NCBI GenBank assembly: GCA_016745215.1
Contig: CP050890.1
Span: forward strand, 2,728,001-2,792,000
Length of the DNA stretch: 64,000 nt
Source of the DNA: Thiohalocapsa sp. PB-PSB1
GTDB lineage: Bacteria > Pseudomonadota > Gammaproteobacteria > Chromatiales > Chromatiaceae
Direction: 5' to 3'
Part shown: positions 1 through 8,164 of the stretch, piece after piece
Layout: every line of letters begins with the position of its first letter
Numbering within the stretch: position 1 is the first letter of the stretch
The notes under the pieces: model-generated
Seen by the model: the letters and a program-made list of their open reading frames with translations, nothing else
The model's database searches: none
Told to the model about the DNA's origin: nothing
Made by a program: the position numbers and the translations under genes

Positions 1-396
1 ATCGGCGTGATCCTTGGCGCATCACTTCAACACTTTTTTTCGGAGGACTTCGAAGCCGGGAAGCAACTCGCGTCTCTACGCTCCGGAGCATATGTTGATT
101 ACCTGCGCGCCGTAAGCGGCTTGGCACAAGGCCGAGGTGGAAAGCAAGCCGAGACCCTACTTGCGTCCGCCGCCGATGCCAAAGCGAGAATTGCCATTTA
201 TGGCTCGCAAAGCGTAATCGCGAAGTTAGCAGAATTCGAACGACTGGGCGCGGCGTTGGACACAAGAGAGAGGGGGGAGGCGTTCCTCGAAATGTGCGTT
301 CAAATGCGAAAAGAAGGAACGCGCCAAGAAGCCGATACGGAAAAGGAGGAACTGCGCTTAATCCTCTTTGGTTTCGCCGACTACCCAGAGAATTGA
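1..396 (+). CDS. Hypothetical cassette protein, 5' end outside window
   Basis: The reading frame is open from base 1. A GTG at 7 could be a start, but the frame continues to the left edge, so the gene may be truncated by the window. The visible 129 residues are mostly helical and charged, with no signal peptide or membrane segment and no family I recognise. It ends five bases before an attC-like site at 401, the normal position of the last gene in an integron cassette. I infer that it is cassette cargo; its function is unknown. Confidence 0.5.
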   Translation: MGVILGASLQHFFSEDFEAGKQLASLRSGAYVDYLRAVSGLAQGRGGKQAETLLASAADAKARIAIYGSQSVIAKLAEFERLGAALDTRERGEAFLEMCVQMRKEGTRQEADTEKEELRLILFGFADYPEN

Positions 397-400
397 CATC

Positions 401-493
401 GCCCAACTATCGGCTCGGCCCGACCGCCCGCTGCCCCGCCGCCGCTTCGCGTCCGGCGCGTCACCGGGCGGCGGGCCAGCCTTGACGTTAGCC
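401..493 (+). other. attC-like recombination site 1
   Basis: The R'' box GCCCAAC (401-407) and R' box GTTAGCC (487-493) bound a 93-bp imperfect palindrome. The arms pair through the GGCTCGGCCCGACCGCCCG side and its complement near 455-478. Layout and length fit integron attC sites. The R' box starts the next cassette, and its exact complement GGCTAAC opens the attC at the end of that cassette (997), as expected for a mobilised cassette. Confidence 0.75.
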
Positions 494-518
494 GAAGAAA
501 GGCATCTGCCACTAATCG

Positions 519-800
519 TTGAATGTCCGCTACCACATCGACCCCGTGACATCGCTGCCCCACATTTGCGGGCATAATGTTTCGGAAGAGGAAGTTGAAG
601 AAGCGTTGTCGCAACCCGACGAGGATCGGGCAGGCAGAGAAGGATCTCGGGTTGCAATTGGTCGCACCTTCTCCGGACGGTGCCTTCGGATCATCTACGT
701 GCCGGACCCCGAACCCAGTAGTGTCTTCGTAGTCACGGCATACGATCTGACCGGAAAGCCTCTCGCCGCTTTCCGAAGGAGACAGAGGTCAAGACGATGA
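519..800 (+). CDS. Toxin-like small protein (DUF4258/BrnT-like, tentative)
   Basis: A 93-residue protein starting at TTG 519; the nearby ATG at 523 is in another frame. The N-terminus reads YHIDPVTSLPHICGH, followed by a conserved-looking core ending VFVVTAYDLTGKPLAAFRRR. This pattern resembles small DUF4258-type or RelE-fold toxin families. The end overlaps the next gene by 4 bp (ATGA), so the two are translationally coupled. Both lie inside one cassette (487-1003), a common place for toxin-antitoxin pairs. Toxin activity is inferred from size, coupling and location; no catalytic residue is assigned. Confidence 0.5.
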   Translation: MNVRYHIDPVTSLPHICGHNVSEEEVEEALSQPDEDRAGREGSRVAIGRTFSGRCLRIIYVPDPEPSSVFVVTAYDLTGKPLAAFRRRQRSRR

Positions 801-1006
801 AGAATGCCAGACTTCCCACTGGCTGGGATCAAGAACGCGTTGATCGAGTCCTGAAGCACTACGAGTCACAGTCAGAGGAAGACGCCGTCGCGGAAGACGA
901 GAATGCCCTCGCTGAAAGCGGGCAAACCTTCATGGAGGTGCCATCCGAACTGGTGCCGCAGATCCGCGAGCTAATCGCCAAGCACAGCCACAAACCGGCT
1001 AACTAG
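797..1006 (+). CDS. Putative antitoxin, partner of the 519-800 gene
   Basis: A 69-residue acidic protein (many Glu/Asp) starting at ATG 797 inside the stop of the preceding gene. The stop TAG (1004-1006) lies just after the R'' box of attC2, typical of cassette genes whose 3' end runs into attC. It has no recognised DNA-binding motif. The antitoxin role is an inference from coupling, acidity and cassette context. Confidence 0.45.
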   Translation: MKNARLPTGWDQERVDRVLKHYESQSEEDAVAEDENALAESGQTFMEVPSELVPQIRELIAKHSHKPAN

Positions 1007-1090
1007 CGGCTCGGCCCGACCGCCCGTTGCGGTGCCGCCGCTTACGCGGGCGGCACCGCAACGGGCGACGGGCCAGCCTTGACGTTGGCC
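997..1090 (+). other. attC-like recombination site 2
   Basis: R'' GGCTAAC (997-1003) and R' GTTGGCC (1084-1090) enclose a long near-perfect palindrome rich in GC (CCGTTGCGGTGCCGCC and its complement). The R'' box is the exact complement of the R' box of attC1, supporting 487-1003 as a single cassette. Confidence 0.8.
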
Positions 1091-1140
1091 ATACAAAGCC
1101 GTGCAATCGCCATCTGCGGCTAAATACGCTGTGGAGTAAT

Positions 1141-2140
1141 GTGAAAGTGAGATACTTTATTCTACTGTTCGTCTTTTCTTATGTTTCCGGGGTTACAGCA
1201 GAAGAAATTTTTTCGCGGGAGTCGGAACTATCGTGTCCTACAGCGGAAGCTATGGCAAGCGCTGCAGATATAATAAAAAAAATCGACAGCGCTGATCTAA
1301 CTGAACGCGCATTCTATTTCGCTTCGCTTCGAGCCAATGGCTGTTCTACACTGACGAAATGAATCCGTCTAGAAGTATTAGAGCGTGTTCGCGTGGAGAA
1401 TCCCGATGATCTTGTAATCCTCGTGCGACTTCCGACAGGCCTGACTACATACGTTGCCCGATTGGATGGATATAAAAAATATAGAGTTGAAAGGCGTGAA
1501 AAGATTAAGCAGCTCCAAGAAGTGCTAAGAGATGCTGGATATGATCCGGGCCCTATCGATGGCGTAATGGGAGAAAAAACCCGCTCCGCCTTGGCTCAGC
1601 AAGAGGCGGACTTAGCCGAGAAGGCCTTGTTCATAAGCTCGGCCAAGACTTAGGTTTAGCCTCGAACGTTCCAGTATTTTAACTTTAAAAACAAAGTTTT
1701 ACGGAAAAGCTCAACGCACCGGCTCGTCAGTTGGTTCGGAGTTATGAACAAGGCCGCCGAGAAGAAAGCTCGGGATAATTTGCTCCGATGCAATGATAAA
1801 TTGCATTCAGACACGCTTTCGACTCGGACTCAACGGCAATTGCAAGAAACTTTTTCTAATTGCTGCGACTTGATCGCCGCGGTAGACGACTTGATTGCCA
1901 CAGAACTCCGACTTGTGCGACATTACAATAAATCGCTGACGAAAATTAATGCGTTCACTATACCCTTATCATGAGAGAAGCTTGACAAGGTGGGTAAAGT
2001 TTACCGTGAGTTGTTAAAGAATATAAACAGCCTCAAAGAGTCAGCAGCAGTAGGTGGTATCGTCGACTCCAATATTGACTTACTACAAGAGCTTTATCCG
2101 TCACTTGGCTCGCTATCTTGCCAGCAACGATCCGATTAGG
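1141..2140 (+). pseudogene. Decayed exported peptidoglycan-binding-domain gene
   Basis: Starting at GTG 1141 the frame encodes a signal peptide (VKVRYFILLFVFSYVSGVTA) and then a PG_binding_1-like segment, IKQLQEVLRDAGYDPGPIDG, near 1510-1560. The same frame is interrupted by TGA at 1360-1362, by a 133-bp MITE-like insertion (1623-1755) that brings in a TAG, and by TGA at 1972-1974; it then runs to TAG at 2138. The MITE plus its 8-bp target duplication total 141 bp, so the frame is kept on both sides. Removing it rejoins the coding text (ADLAEKKARDNLL). The gene is dead or relies on readthrough; two independent TGAs and an insertion favour decay. Without the insertion it would be about 285 residues. 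Confidence 0.7.
1623..1755. mobile_element. MITE-A copy 1 (133 bp, terminal inverted repeats)
   Basis: The ends GGCCTTGTTCATAA and TTATGAACAAGGCC are exact inverted repeats of 14 bp. An 8-bp direct repeat GCCGAGAA flanks it as a target duplication. A second diverged copy lies at 32731-32851, with the same ends apart from one base. There is no coding capacity. Terminal GG and an 8-9 bp duplication are compatible with IS1 or IS1595-type mobilisation, which is only a guess. Confidence 0.8.
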
Positions 2141-2310
2141 GGCTCGTTCTTTCAATTAATAAATAACGGGGTCGGACCAAGGTAAGCATTTGATAAAACA
2201 ACATAATGAGCTATACAAAAGCTCATTTTTGAGCTTAGAATGCCTTTTTCAGGTCCAAAAACGATGCTCTCAAGGATGGGGCAAAATAAATGAGGTAAGA
2301 TCGACCCATC
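2141..2310. other. Non-coding cassette DNA
   Basis: AT-rich sequence between the decayed gene and attC3. I see no convincing gene. Because the R'' box of attC3 does not complement the R' box at 1084, a deletion may have fused two cassettes somewhere in 1091-2310. Confidence 0.4.
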
Positions 2311-2409
2311 GCCTAACGTGGCACTCCAGCAGGCCAAGTGCCGCGGAGGCGTTTTCGTAGAGTCAAACTCAGTGCAAGCGGCACTTGGCTGCTGAGTTTG
2401 GCGTTCGGC
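2311..2409 (+). other. attC-like recombination site 3
   Basis: R'' GCCTAAC (2311-2317) and R' GTTCGGC (2403-2409). The inner arms pair through AGCCAAGTGCCGC and its complement, with unpaired bases typical of attC. Its R' box is exactly complementary to the R'' box of attC4, defining the PIN cassette. Confidence 0.75.
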
Positions 2410-2443
2410 TAGAAACAGATCGACTTGGCTTCGCAGATGCAAC

Positions 2444-2926
2444 ATGGCAAAGGTCTACATCGAAACCTCAATCGTCTCATACCTGACAGCGCGACCGTCG
2501 AACAATCTGATTGCGGCTGCGTGGCAGAAGGGAACTGCTGATTGGTGGGAGACTCAAAGAAAGCGTTTTTCGTTATATATCTCTGAGGTCGTCATAGAAG
2601 AAGCGGGACGAGGCGATGAGTCGGCTGCGTCAAGGCGACTCGCGATACTTGAAGATATCGAAATACTCCAACTCGACGAGAAATCCGTTGAATTATCGAA
2701 GGCGCTGATTGGCGAAGGCGGAATACCAAAGAAAGCGCTAGATGATGCGCTGCATGTGGCCGTATCAGCAGTAAACCGCATGGATTTCCTGTTAACGTGG
2801 AACTGTCGCCATATAGATAACGCGGAAAAGAAACCCAAAATACGGGCAATCATAGAGAATCATGGTTACCACTGCCCGGAGATAGCAACACCAATTGAGT
2901 TAATGGGAGTGTATGATGATGACTGA
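2444..2926 (+). CDS. PIN-domain protein (VapC-like toxin)
   Basis: A 160-residue protein from ATG 2444. It begins AKVYIETSIVSYLTARPS, matching the first acidic PIN motif (here Glu7 with T-S), and contains DDALHVAVSAVNRMDFLLTW with the later conserved acidic pair and the hydrophobic strand of PIN nucleases. PIN toxins are Mg-dependent RNases. A short ORF overlaps its 3' end and both lie in the 2403-3075 cassette, a layout common for cassette-borne toxin-antitoxin units. Here the nuclease precedes its partner. Activity against a specific RNA cannot be deduced. Confidence 0.8.
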   Translation: MAKVYIETSIVSYLTARPSNNLIAAAWQKGTADWWETQRKRFSLYISEVVIEEAGRGDESAASRRLAILEDIEILQLDEKSVELSKALIGEGGIPKKALDDALHVAVSAVNRMDFLLTWNCRHIDNAEKKPKIRAIIENHGYHCPEIATPIELMGVYDDD

Positions 2927-3113
2927 CGAGGTGATTAAAGAGCTTTGGACCACAAAAGATAACATTGCCAAAGAGCATGGTTACAGCATCGATGGATTAG
3001 CTAAGTATTTTTTACAAAAACAATCTGCTCGGCGAGGTCGATTCCACCAAGCTGAGCAAGGCATGAAGGCCGAACAAGGCGCTACAGCCGACGCTCGTAC
3101 CTCGCGCGGCTGA
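2919..3113 (+). CDS. Small partner of the PIN protein (putative antitoxin)
   Basis: ATG codons at 2913, 2916 and 2919 all overlap the end of the PIN gene; the last is chosen because it leaves MTDEVIKELW, a normal N-terminus. The protein of about 64 residues contains a helical region (WTTKDNIAKEHGYSIDGLAKYF) typical of short partners of such PIN proteins. The C-terminal end is encoded by attC4 itself (3069 on), so its last 15 or so residues may be non-native after recombination. The antitoxin role is inferred. Confidence 0.6.
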   Translation: MTDEVIKELWTTKDNIAKEHGYSIDGLAKYFLQKQSARRGRFHQAEQGMKAEQGATADARTSRG

Positions 3114-3128
3114 GTGTGAACGTTATAT
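3069..3128 (+). other. attC-like recombination site 4 (short, canonical)
   Basis: A 60-bp site: R'' GCCGAAC (3069-3075), stem ACAGCCG with complement CGCGGCTGAG, and R' GTTATAT (3122-3128). The R'' box is the exact complement of the preceding R' at 2403. Size and arrangement match classic short attC sites. Confidence 0.85.
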
Positions 3129-3231
3129 TAAAACGCTATCGCGTTGGAAGAGACCACACCCGAGACAAAGCAGGACCGGCGCTGAAATAAACAATAAAAC
3201 AATAAATAAAGAAAAAGAATGAGCACACTCA

Positions 3232-4481
3232 ATGGCATGGCCATTCCTTTCCTCTCCAACTCCCAATCATAGAGCGGAACACACGCACTCCGGCTCCAAC
3301 CAGAGACCGACGTTCGAAGTTGCCGACATCCTGCGCGCGCATTTGCCCGACTCCCTGCACGAGCACTCCCTCCTATCCGCTGCACGTGCACAAGGTACTC
3401 AGTGGCATCCAAAACTGCCGCACCGCGGCACTGGGCGGGCACATCGACTACTGCACTGACTGCGGCACCCTTCACAACAGCTACAACTCCTGTCGCGACC
3501 GCCACTGCCCGAAATGTCAAGGGCTGGAGAAAGCGCGCTGGATCGAAGCGCGCAAAGACGAACTGCTGCCGGTGCCCTATTTTCATACCGTCTTCATGCT
3601 GCCGCATGCGATCAACGACTGGGTGGGGTGGAACGACAAACTGATTTACGAACTGCTGTTCGCCAGCGCAACGGACACCCTGCAAGCCTTTGCCGCTCGT
3701 CACTGGAACGGAACCCTCGGCATCACCGCCGTGCTGCACACCTGGGGCCAGACGATGGAGCGCCACATCCATCTGCACTGCATCGTCCCAGGCGGAGCTT
3801 TAACGTTCGATGGCGAACAGTTCAAGCCCTGTCCGCATCGCGACTGGCTATTCCCGGTCAAAGCGCTGTCCAAGGTCTTCCGCGGAAACTACCTCGAGCG
3901 CCTGGAGCACGCGCATACCACAGGCGAGCTGAAGACACCGCCGGGCACGCACTTCGGCGCGTTGCGCAAGGCACTGCGCGAGCACGACTGGGTGGTCTAC
4001 GCCAAACCCCCGTTCGGCGGACCGCAACAGATCATCGACTACCTTGGGCGTTACACCCACCGCATTGCCATCAGCAACCACCGCATCCTTAAGTGTTGCC
4101 GACGGCAAAGTCACCTTCACCTGGAAAGACGACAAAGACGGCGCCAAGAGCAAAGTGATGACGCTGGACGCCAACGAATTCATCCGGCGGTTCACGCTGC
4201 ACATCCTGCCGCCGCGCTTCACCCGCATCCGCCACTACGGACTGCTCGCCTGCGGACACCGCGCGACCAAGCTCAATCGTGCCAAAGCGCTGCTCGGCCT
4301 AGCGCCGGTGACGACGACCAAAGTGCGCGAGCCCTACGACGTCTTGCTGCAACGCCTGACCGGCAAAGACATCCACGTCTGCCCGAGTTGCGGCGGACGG
4401 CTGCGACGTCAGCGCGACCTTGCGCCCACCATCGGCCCCTCGCGCGGCCAGGATCCGCCGTTCATGCACGAGGCGGCCTGA
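3232..4481 (+). pseudogene. IS91-family (Y2/HUH) transposase, two frameshifts
   Basis: Three frames together give one protein. 3232-3370 encodes RPTFEVADILRAHLPDS; 3370-4090 encodes the zinc-finger region (YCTDCGTLHNSYNSCRDRHCPKC), the HUH motif HIHLHCIVPGGA and IDYLGRYTHRIAISNHR; 4092-4481 encodes the C-terminal part ending in a CPSCGG zinc knuckle. IS91 transposases move by rolling-circle replication and relate to the ISCR elements often found near integrons. Frameshifts near 3370 and 4092 inactivate it. It sits between attC4 and attC5 and probably replaced or disrupted the original cassette gene. The 250 bases after it (4482-4736) are likely the element's non-coding terminus; I could not fix its exact ends. 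Confidence 0.85.
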
Positions 4482-4736
4482 TGACCACCTCAACCACTCG
4501 ATCCGCAACGGCTCGGGAAACTATCGCTGTGTTGCGATGTAGCCGAGAAGAGCGAAAATCCGTTGTGCTCTTTGCAACAGCGCTGCACTTCCGGAGCCAG
4601 GCGCGCACAACGGACCCTTGTTCCATCGTCCCCTCCAATAAAAGAGCGTGTTTCCACGCCCCAGTCAGGGACTGAATGTTGTAGAATCCCTATAGCGGTT
4701 TGCTGAAACGGAAAGTGAAGCGAACCAAAAAAAGGT

Positions 4737-4841
4737 TTATAACAAGTCGTTAAACCTGCGAGCCCGCGCCGGTCGGGCCGCGAGCGCGAAGCGCCGCGAT
4801 GCCCGACCGGCGCGGGCTCGCAGGTTAACTAAACGTTGGCG
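4737..4841 (+). other. attC-like recombination site 5
   Basis: R'' TTATAAC (4737-4743) differs by one base from the complement of the R' box at 3122. R' is GTTGGCG (4835-4841). Between them a long palindrome pairs AACCTGCGAGCCCGCGCC with its complement. Confidence 0.75.
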
Positions 4842-4883
4842 CACAATATTCCGAACGGCCTTCCAACACTTGGAGCACTCATC

Positions 4884-5624
4884 GTGATTCTCAAACCACT
4901 ACACAGTTTCCGTAACAGCTTTCTTGTTGTCGCCGGAGTACTCGCCTCGCTACCGGCAAGCGCAGCATTGGTGGAATTGACCACTGCAACAGTTGGTCCC
5001 CTTGGCACCTCCGATTCGGCCAGCAACGTTGGTGCGGACATCACGATCGATTTTCCCGACGTGACGCTGTTTCCATCGCTACAGTACTACCTACGGTTCA
5101 CGGCCGGTAGTCAAGCGACGACGGGAAATAACGTCGCCATCGACAACGTCGATCTTTTCGACAACCTGAGCTCCTCGGTCTTGTCATCGAACTTTAACAA
5201 CCACGGTTCTCCCGATGGCGCGAGCGTTTTCACCGGAATAGTCTGGTCCATTTCCGGAATCTCGGACCCCGGCAATGCAATACCGCTCTCTCCCGACGCC
5301 CAAGTCCAGACAAGTGGCTCACCTGATAATCTCGACCGCCTTGCGGTCGCCTGGAACATCGACACGCAAGGACCCTGGTACATCGATATTCCACTGGAAG
5401 TCGAGGTTTCGTCGCTGACACTGAGTTCTTTTCAGTTTGATTATCGGTTCATCAACGGAGGTGGCTCCAATCAGGTTAACCCCCATCCTGGGAGCGGGGT
5501 CTTTACGGCGAGCATTCTGCGCTCCGATCCCGAAGTCGTCCCGATACCCCCTTCGATCACGCTCTTCGCATTCGGTGCAGCCCTTGCGGCATTCCGCGTT
5601 ATTAGACGTGGAGCGGTGAAATAG
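4884..5624 (+). CDS. PEP-CTERM-sorted exported protein
   Basis: GTG 4884 is chosen because GGAG lies about 8 bases upstream and a clean signal peptide follows (FLVVAGVLASLPASA, cleavage near ASA-A). The 246-residue protein has a beta-rich, Asn/Ser-rich body and ends VPIPPSITLFAFGAALAAF then RVIRR. This is a PEP-CTERM tripartite signal (VPxP, hydrophobic stretch, basic tail) read by an exosortase/EpsH system for export and surface attachment, usually with exopolysaccharide. The middle resembles secreted carbohydrate- or matrix-associated proteins without a specific domain. It begins within 50 bases of attC5, so it is cassette cargo. No exosortase gene is in the window. Confidence 0.8.
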   Translation: MILKPLHSFRNSFLVVAGVLASLPASAALVELTTATVGPLGTSDSASNVGADITIDFPDVTLFPSLQYYLRFTAGSQATTGNNVAIDNVDLFDNLSSSVLSSNFNNHGSPDGASVFTGIVWSISGISDPGNAIPLSPDAQVQTSGSPDNLDRLAVAWNIDTQGPWYIDIPLEVEVSSLTLSSFQFDYRFINGGGSNQVNPHPGSGVFTASILRSDPEVVPIPPSITLFAFGAALAAFRVIRRGAVK

Positions 5625-5894
5625 GGGTCTGTTGCAGAACTGGCTTGGCCTCAACGTTGACGAATCAGAAGGAAATTCTGGGGACAGTATATTTGTCTCC
5701 ATCCAATGCCCAAGTCAGCGAACAGGTCTGCCGTTTGGTGATCCATAGCCATCGGGCTGGGGCGGGACTTGCGCGGACGCGGAACTCGGCCCGAGCGCGC
5801 CTCGATCCGGATTGACCCAATCGTCCGTGCCGTAGAGTGGAAAGGGGCCAGGCTCAATTAACATGATCGCCCGTGAATGAAATCGCCCAAAATC
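5625..5894. other. Non-coding DNA between PEP-CTERM gene and attC6
   Basis: About 270 bases with no convincing gene. A short duplication, AAATCGCCCA repeated at 5879-5900, lies at the edge of attC6. Confidence 0.4.
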
Positions 5895-5983
5895 GCCCAA
5901 CAAGTCCGCCAGCCCGACGCCAAACTGCGGCCAGCGCTTCGCGCGTGGCCGCAGTTTGGCGCAGGCTGCGGTTGACGTTATCA
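5895..5983 (+). other. attC-like recombination site 6
   Basis: R'' GCCCAAC (5895-5901) and a final GTTATCA (5977-5983) enclose a palindrome pairing GCCAAACTGCGGCCA with its complement. A group II intron begins immediately downstream. Confidence 0.7.
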
Positions 5984-6585
5984 CGCCGAGCAAAGCTCGG
6001 CGCCTCTTGCCGGGTGAAAGTCCCGGTCGGGTAAGGGCTAGCCACCCACCCGTATCGAGTGTTGGTCCTGCTGCGGAGCTTTGTGCCTCGTGAACAAAGT
6101 GAAGTGCAGGGCAAGCGTACACAGAGAATCCTGTAGGCCGTAGGGGAGATCGCGCTCCCTGAAGTGCGCCTGTTTGGATCAGGGCAGCTTCGAGAAAGCA
6201 AAGTAAGCGGATGACGACAGTGTTAACGTCCTGGAAGTCAACATGAAGCACGCGCTAGCTGGCAAGTGTGTGGATGTCCGCCGGAGTCATCAGGCTTATG
6301 TATGCAGGAAGAGAGGCGTCAGAGAACTCGGGAAGCCCCGAAGACTCCGACAAGAGATGACATGATGAAATCGTCAGCGTTGGGACACGAACGGGTGAAG
6401 AGCCCACTTGTTCACAGGCTGGCGGCATGGGCGCGGGTCGAGTTGTCGAACAGGGAGCGCGTAGGTAGGCGGGAGACCGCCGGATGTCAACGAGGTGTCT
6501 TATCGGGCATCGTCGTCGGAGACGGGGAAAGCCCGTCCTAAGGCGTAAGGACCCGACGGGAGTACGCAGCCCGCAAAGGAAACAG

Positions 6586-7937
6586 ATGCCGGACATGCCG
6601 GATCGGGTCTATGCCAATCTCACTGCGGGGAAGAGCCAATCGAGCCCCGAGGGGAGCAGGCAGAGCAAACACCACCGCTTTCGCAACCTCTTCGGCGAGG
6701 TGACTGTCGAGCTGTTGATGCACTGCCGGTCACGACCTGAACAAGGATGCGGCCAGCGGCGTCGACGGGGTGACGGCGAAGGAGTACGCCGTTGACCTCT
6801 ACGCCAACATCACCGACCTGGCCGAGCGCGTGAAGGCCGGGCGCTACCGGGCCAAGCTGGTGCGGCGCGTCGACATTCCCAAAGAGAACGGAAAACAGCG
6901 ACCGCCGGTCTTGCCGGCCCTGGAAGACAAGCTCGTGCAGCTGGCCTGCGCCAAGCTGCTGAGCGCGATCCCCCTGTCCGATCGGGGAACAGGACTTCTG
7001 CGACTGCAGCCACGGCTAGCGGCCGGGCCGCGGCGCCAAGGAGGCAGTGATCGGGCTTGCGCATGAGCTTCAGTACGGCGGCTACCAGCATGTGGTGGAG
7101 GCCGACATCCGGGGCTTTTCCGACCACATGGACCACGACTGGGTGATCAAGATGCTTAGGCGTAGGATCGATGATCGGGCCTTTCTCGGGCTGATCCGCA
7201 AATGGCTCAAAGCCGGTAGACTCGACACCGACGGAGCGGTTCAGTATCCCCGCGAAGGGACGCCGCAGGGCGGGATCATCTCGCCCGTGTTGGCGAACGT
7301 CTACCTACACGATGCGCTGGACCTGTGGGTTGAGCACGTAGTCAAGACCCGTTGTCGGGGCCGGGTGCTGTTGTGCCGATACGCCGATGATTTCGTGTGC
7401 GCGTTCGCCTGTCGGGCGGGCGCCCAGCGGTTCTATCAGGTGCTGCCGAAATGGCTGGAGAAATTCGGCCTCGAGGTCGCCCCCGAGAAGACTCAGATCG
7501 TGCTGTTCAGCCGCTCGCGGCCGGACCCGAGCACGCGGCTTGTCGTTCTCGGCTTCGAGCTGTACTGGTACCGTACCTTTCGGGGGCGGGTACAGCTCAT
7601 GCGTCGGACCGCGCGCAAGCGTTTGCAGCGCGCCATCCGCAGCATCACGGACTGGATCAGGAGCCACCGGCATCTGCCGGGCCGGGAGTTCGTCAAGGAG
7701 CTTAATCGACGGTTGTTGGGCCACGACAATGACGACGGGCTGCGCGGCAACGCGGCGGCCCTGTGGCGGTTGCATACGGCGGCCGTCGCGGCGGCATTCA
7801 AATGGCTGAATCGGCGGGGGGGCAAGCGTCGGAGCTTCACTTGGGACGCGTTCAAGCGCGCCCTGAAGCGGCTCGGCGTTGCCCGCCCTCGCACCACCGA
7901 GCCATCATGTGTCCAGTCGCAACTGGTGTTTGCATGA
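6586..7937 (+). pseudogene. ltrA: Group II intron reverse transcriptase/maturase, two frameshifts
   Basis: ATG 6586 is preceded by an AAAGGA ribosome site. The coding text runs through three frames: to about 6735, then 6735-6985, then from about 7030 to 7937. Recognisable pieces are SGVDGVTAKEY, the palm motif CRYADDFVCAF, TPQGGIISPVLANVYLH, and the thumb/maturase region ending WLNRRGGKRRSFTWDAFKRA. These are the standard blocks of bacterial group II intron RTs. No HNH endonuclease is seen at the C-terminus. Small indels near 6735 and 7000 inactivate it, unless these are sequencing errors. Confidence 0.85.
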
Positions 7938-7962
7938 CCGCTCTTGTTCGCTTGATGAGCGA

Positions 7963-8044
7963 GTACAACCGAGGAACCGGATGCGGGAAAACTGCACGTC
8001 CGGGTCTGTGGCGGGGGCTCCGGGTAACCGGAGTCCCTACGCCG
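7963..8044 (+). ncRNA. Group II intron domains V and VI
   Basis: GAACCGGATGCGGGAAAACT followed by GCACGTCCGGGTC forms the short domain V hairpin. GGGGGCTCCGGGTAACCGGA with GTCCC then forms domain VI. The 3' splice site is probably in or just after CCTACGCC (8036-8043). Confidence 0.65.
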
Positions 8045-8164
8045 GCTCGTTGCCGTAATCGCTCATCGTGGGTTATAGGTGACGACCACGATGACGACAA
8101 CGACTGCAACGAGTCTCGCGACTTCCGCAGCAGAGCACCGCAAACGAATTTCTGAGCTCTAACT

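Larger units (their letters stand above)
5984..8044 (+). mobile_element. Group II intron, degenerate, abutting attC6
   Basis: Domain-I-like sequence GGTGAAAGTCCCGGTCGGG occurs near 6011. A reverse transcriptase ORF lies in the domain IV position, and a domain V/VI pair closes the element. The exact 5' boundary is not resolved (about 5977-5990). Position directly after an attC hairpin is what is known for IIC-attC introns, which recognise stem-loops. The RT frame is broken twice, so self-mobility is unlikely, although the ribozyme core may persist. Confidence 0.75.

Noticed and set aside
1141..2140. Selenocysteine or alternative genetic code explaining in-frame TGA codons
   Set aside because: Other accessory genes are broken by TAG or TAA, core genes are uninterrupted, and no SECIS-like context is evident; decay is simpler.
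3128..3778. 216-codon minus-strand ORF across the IS91 remnant
   Set aside because: It is antisense to the clear transposase coding text and has no protein-family features.
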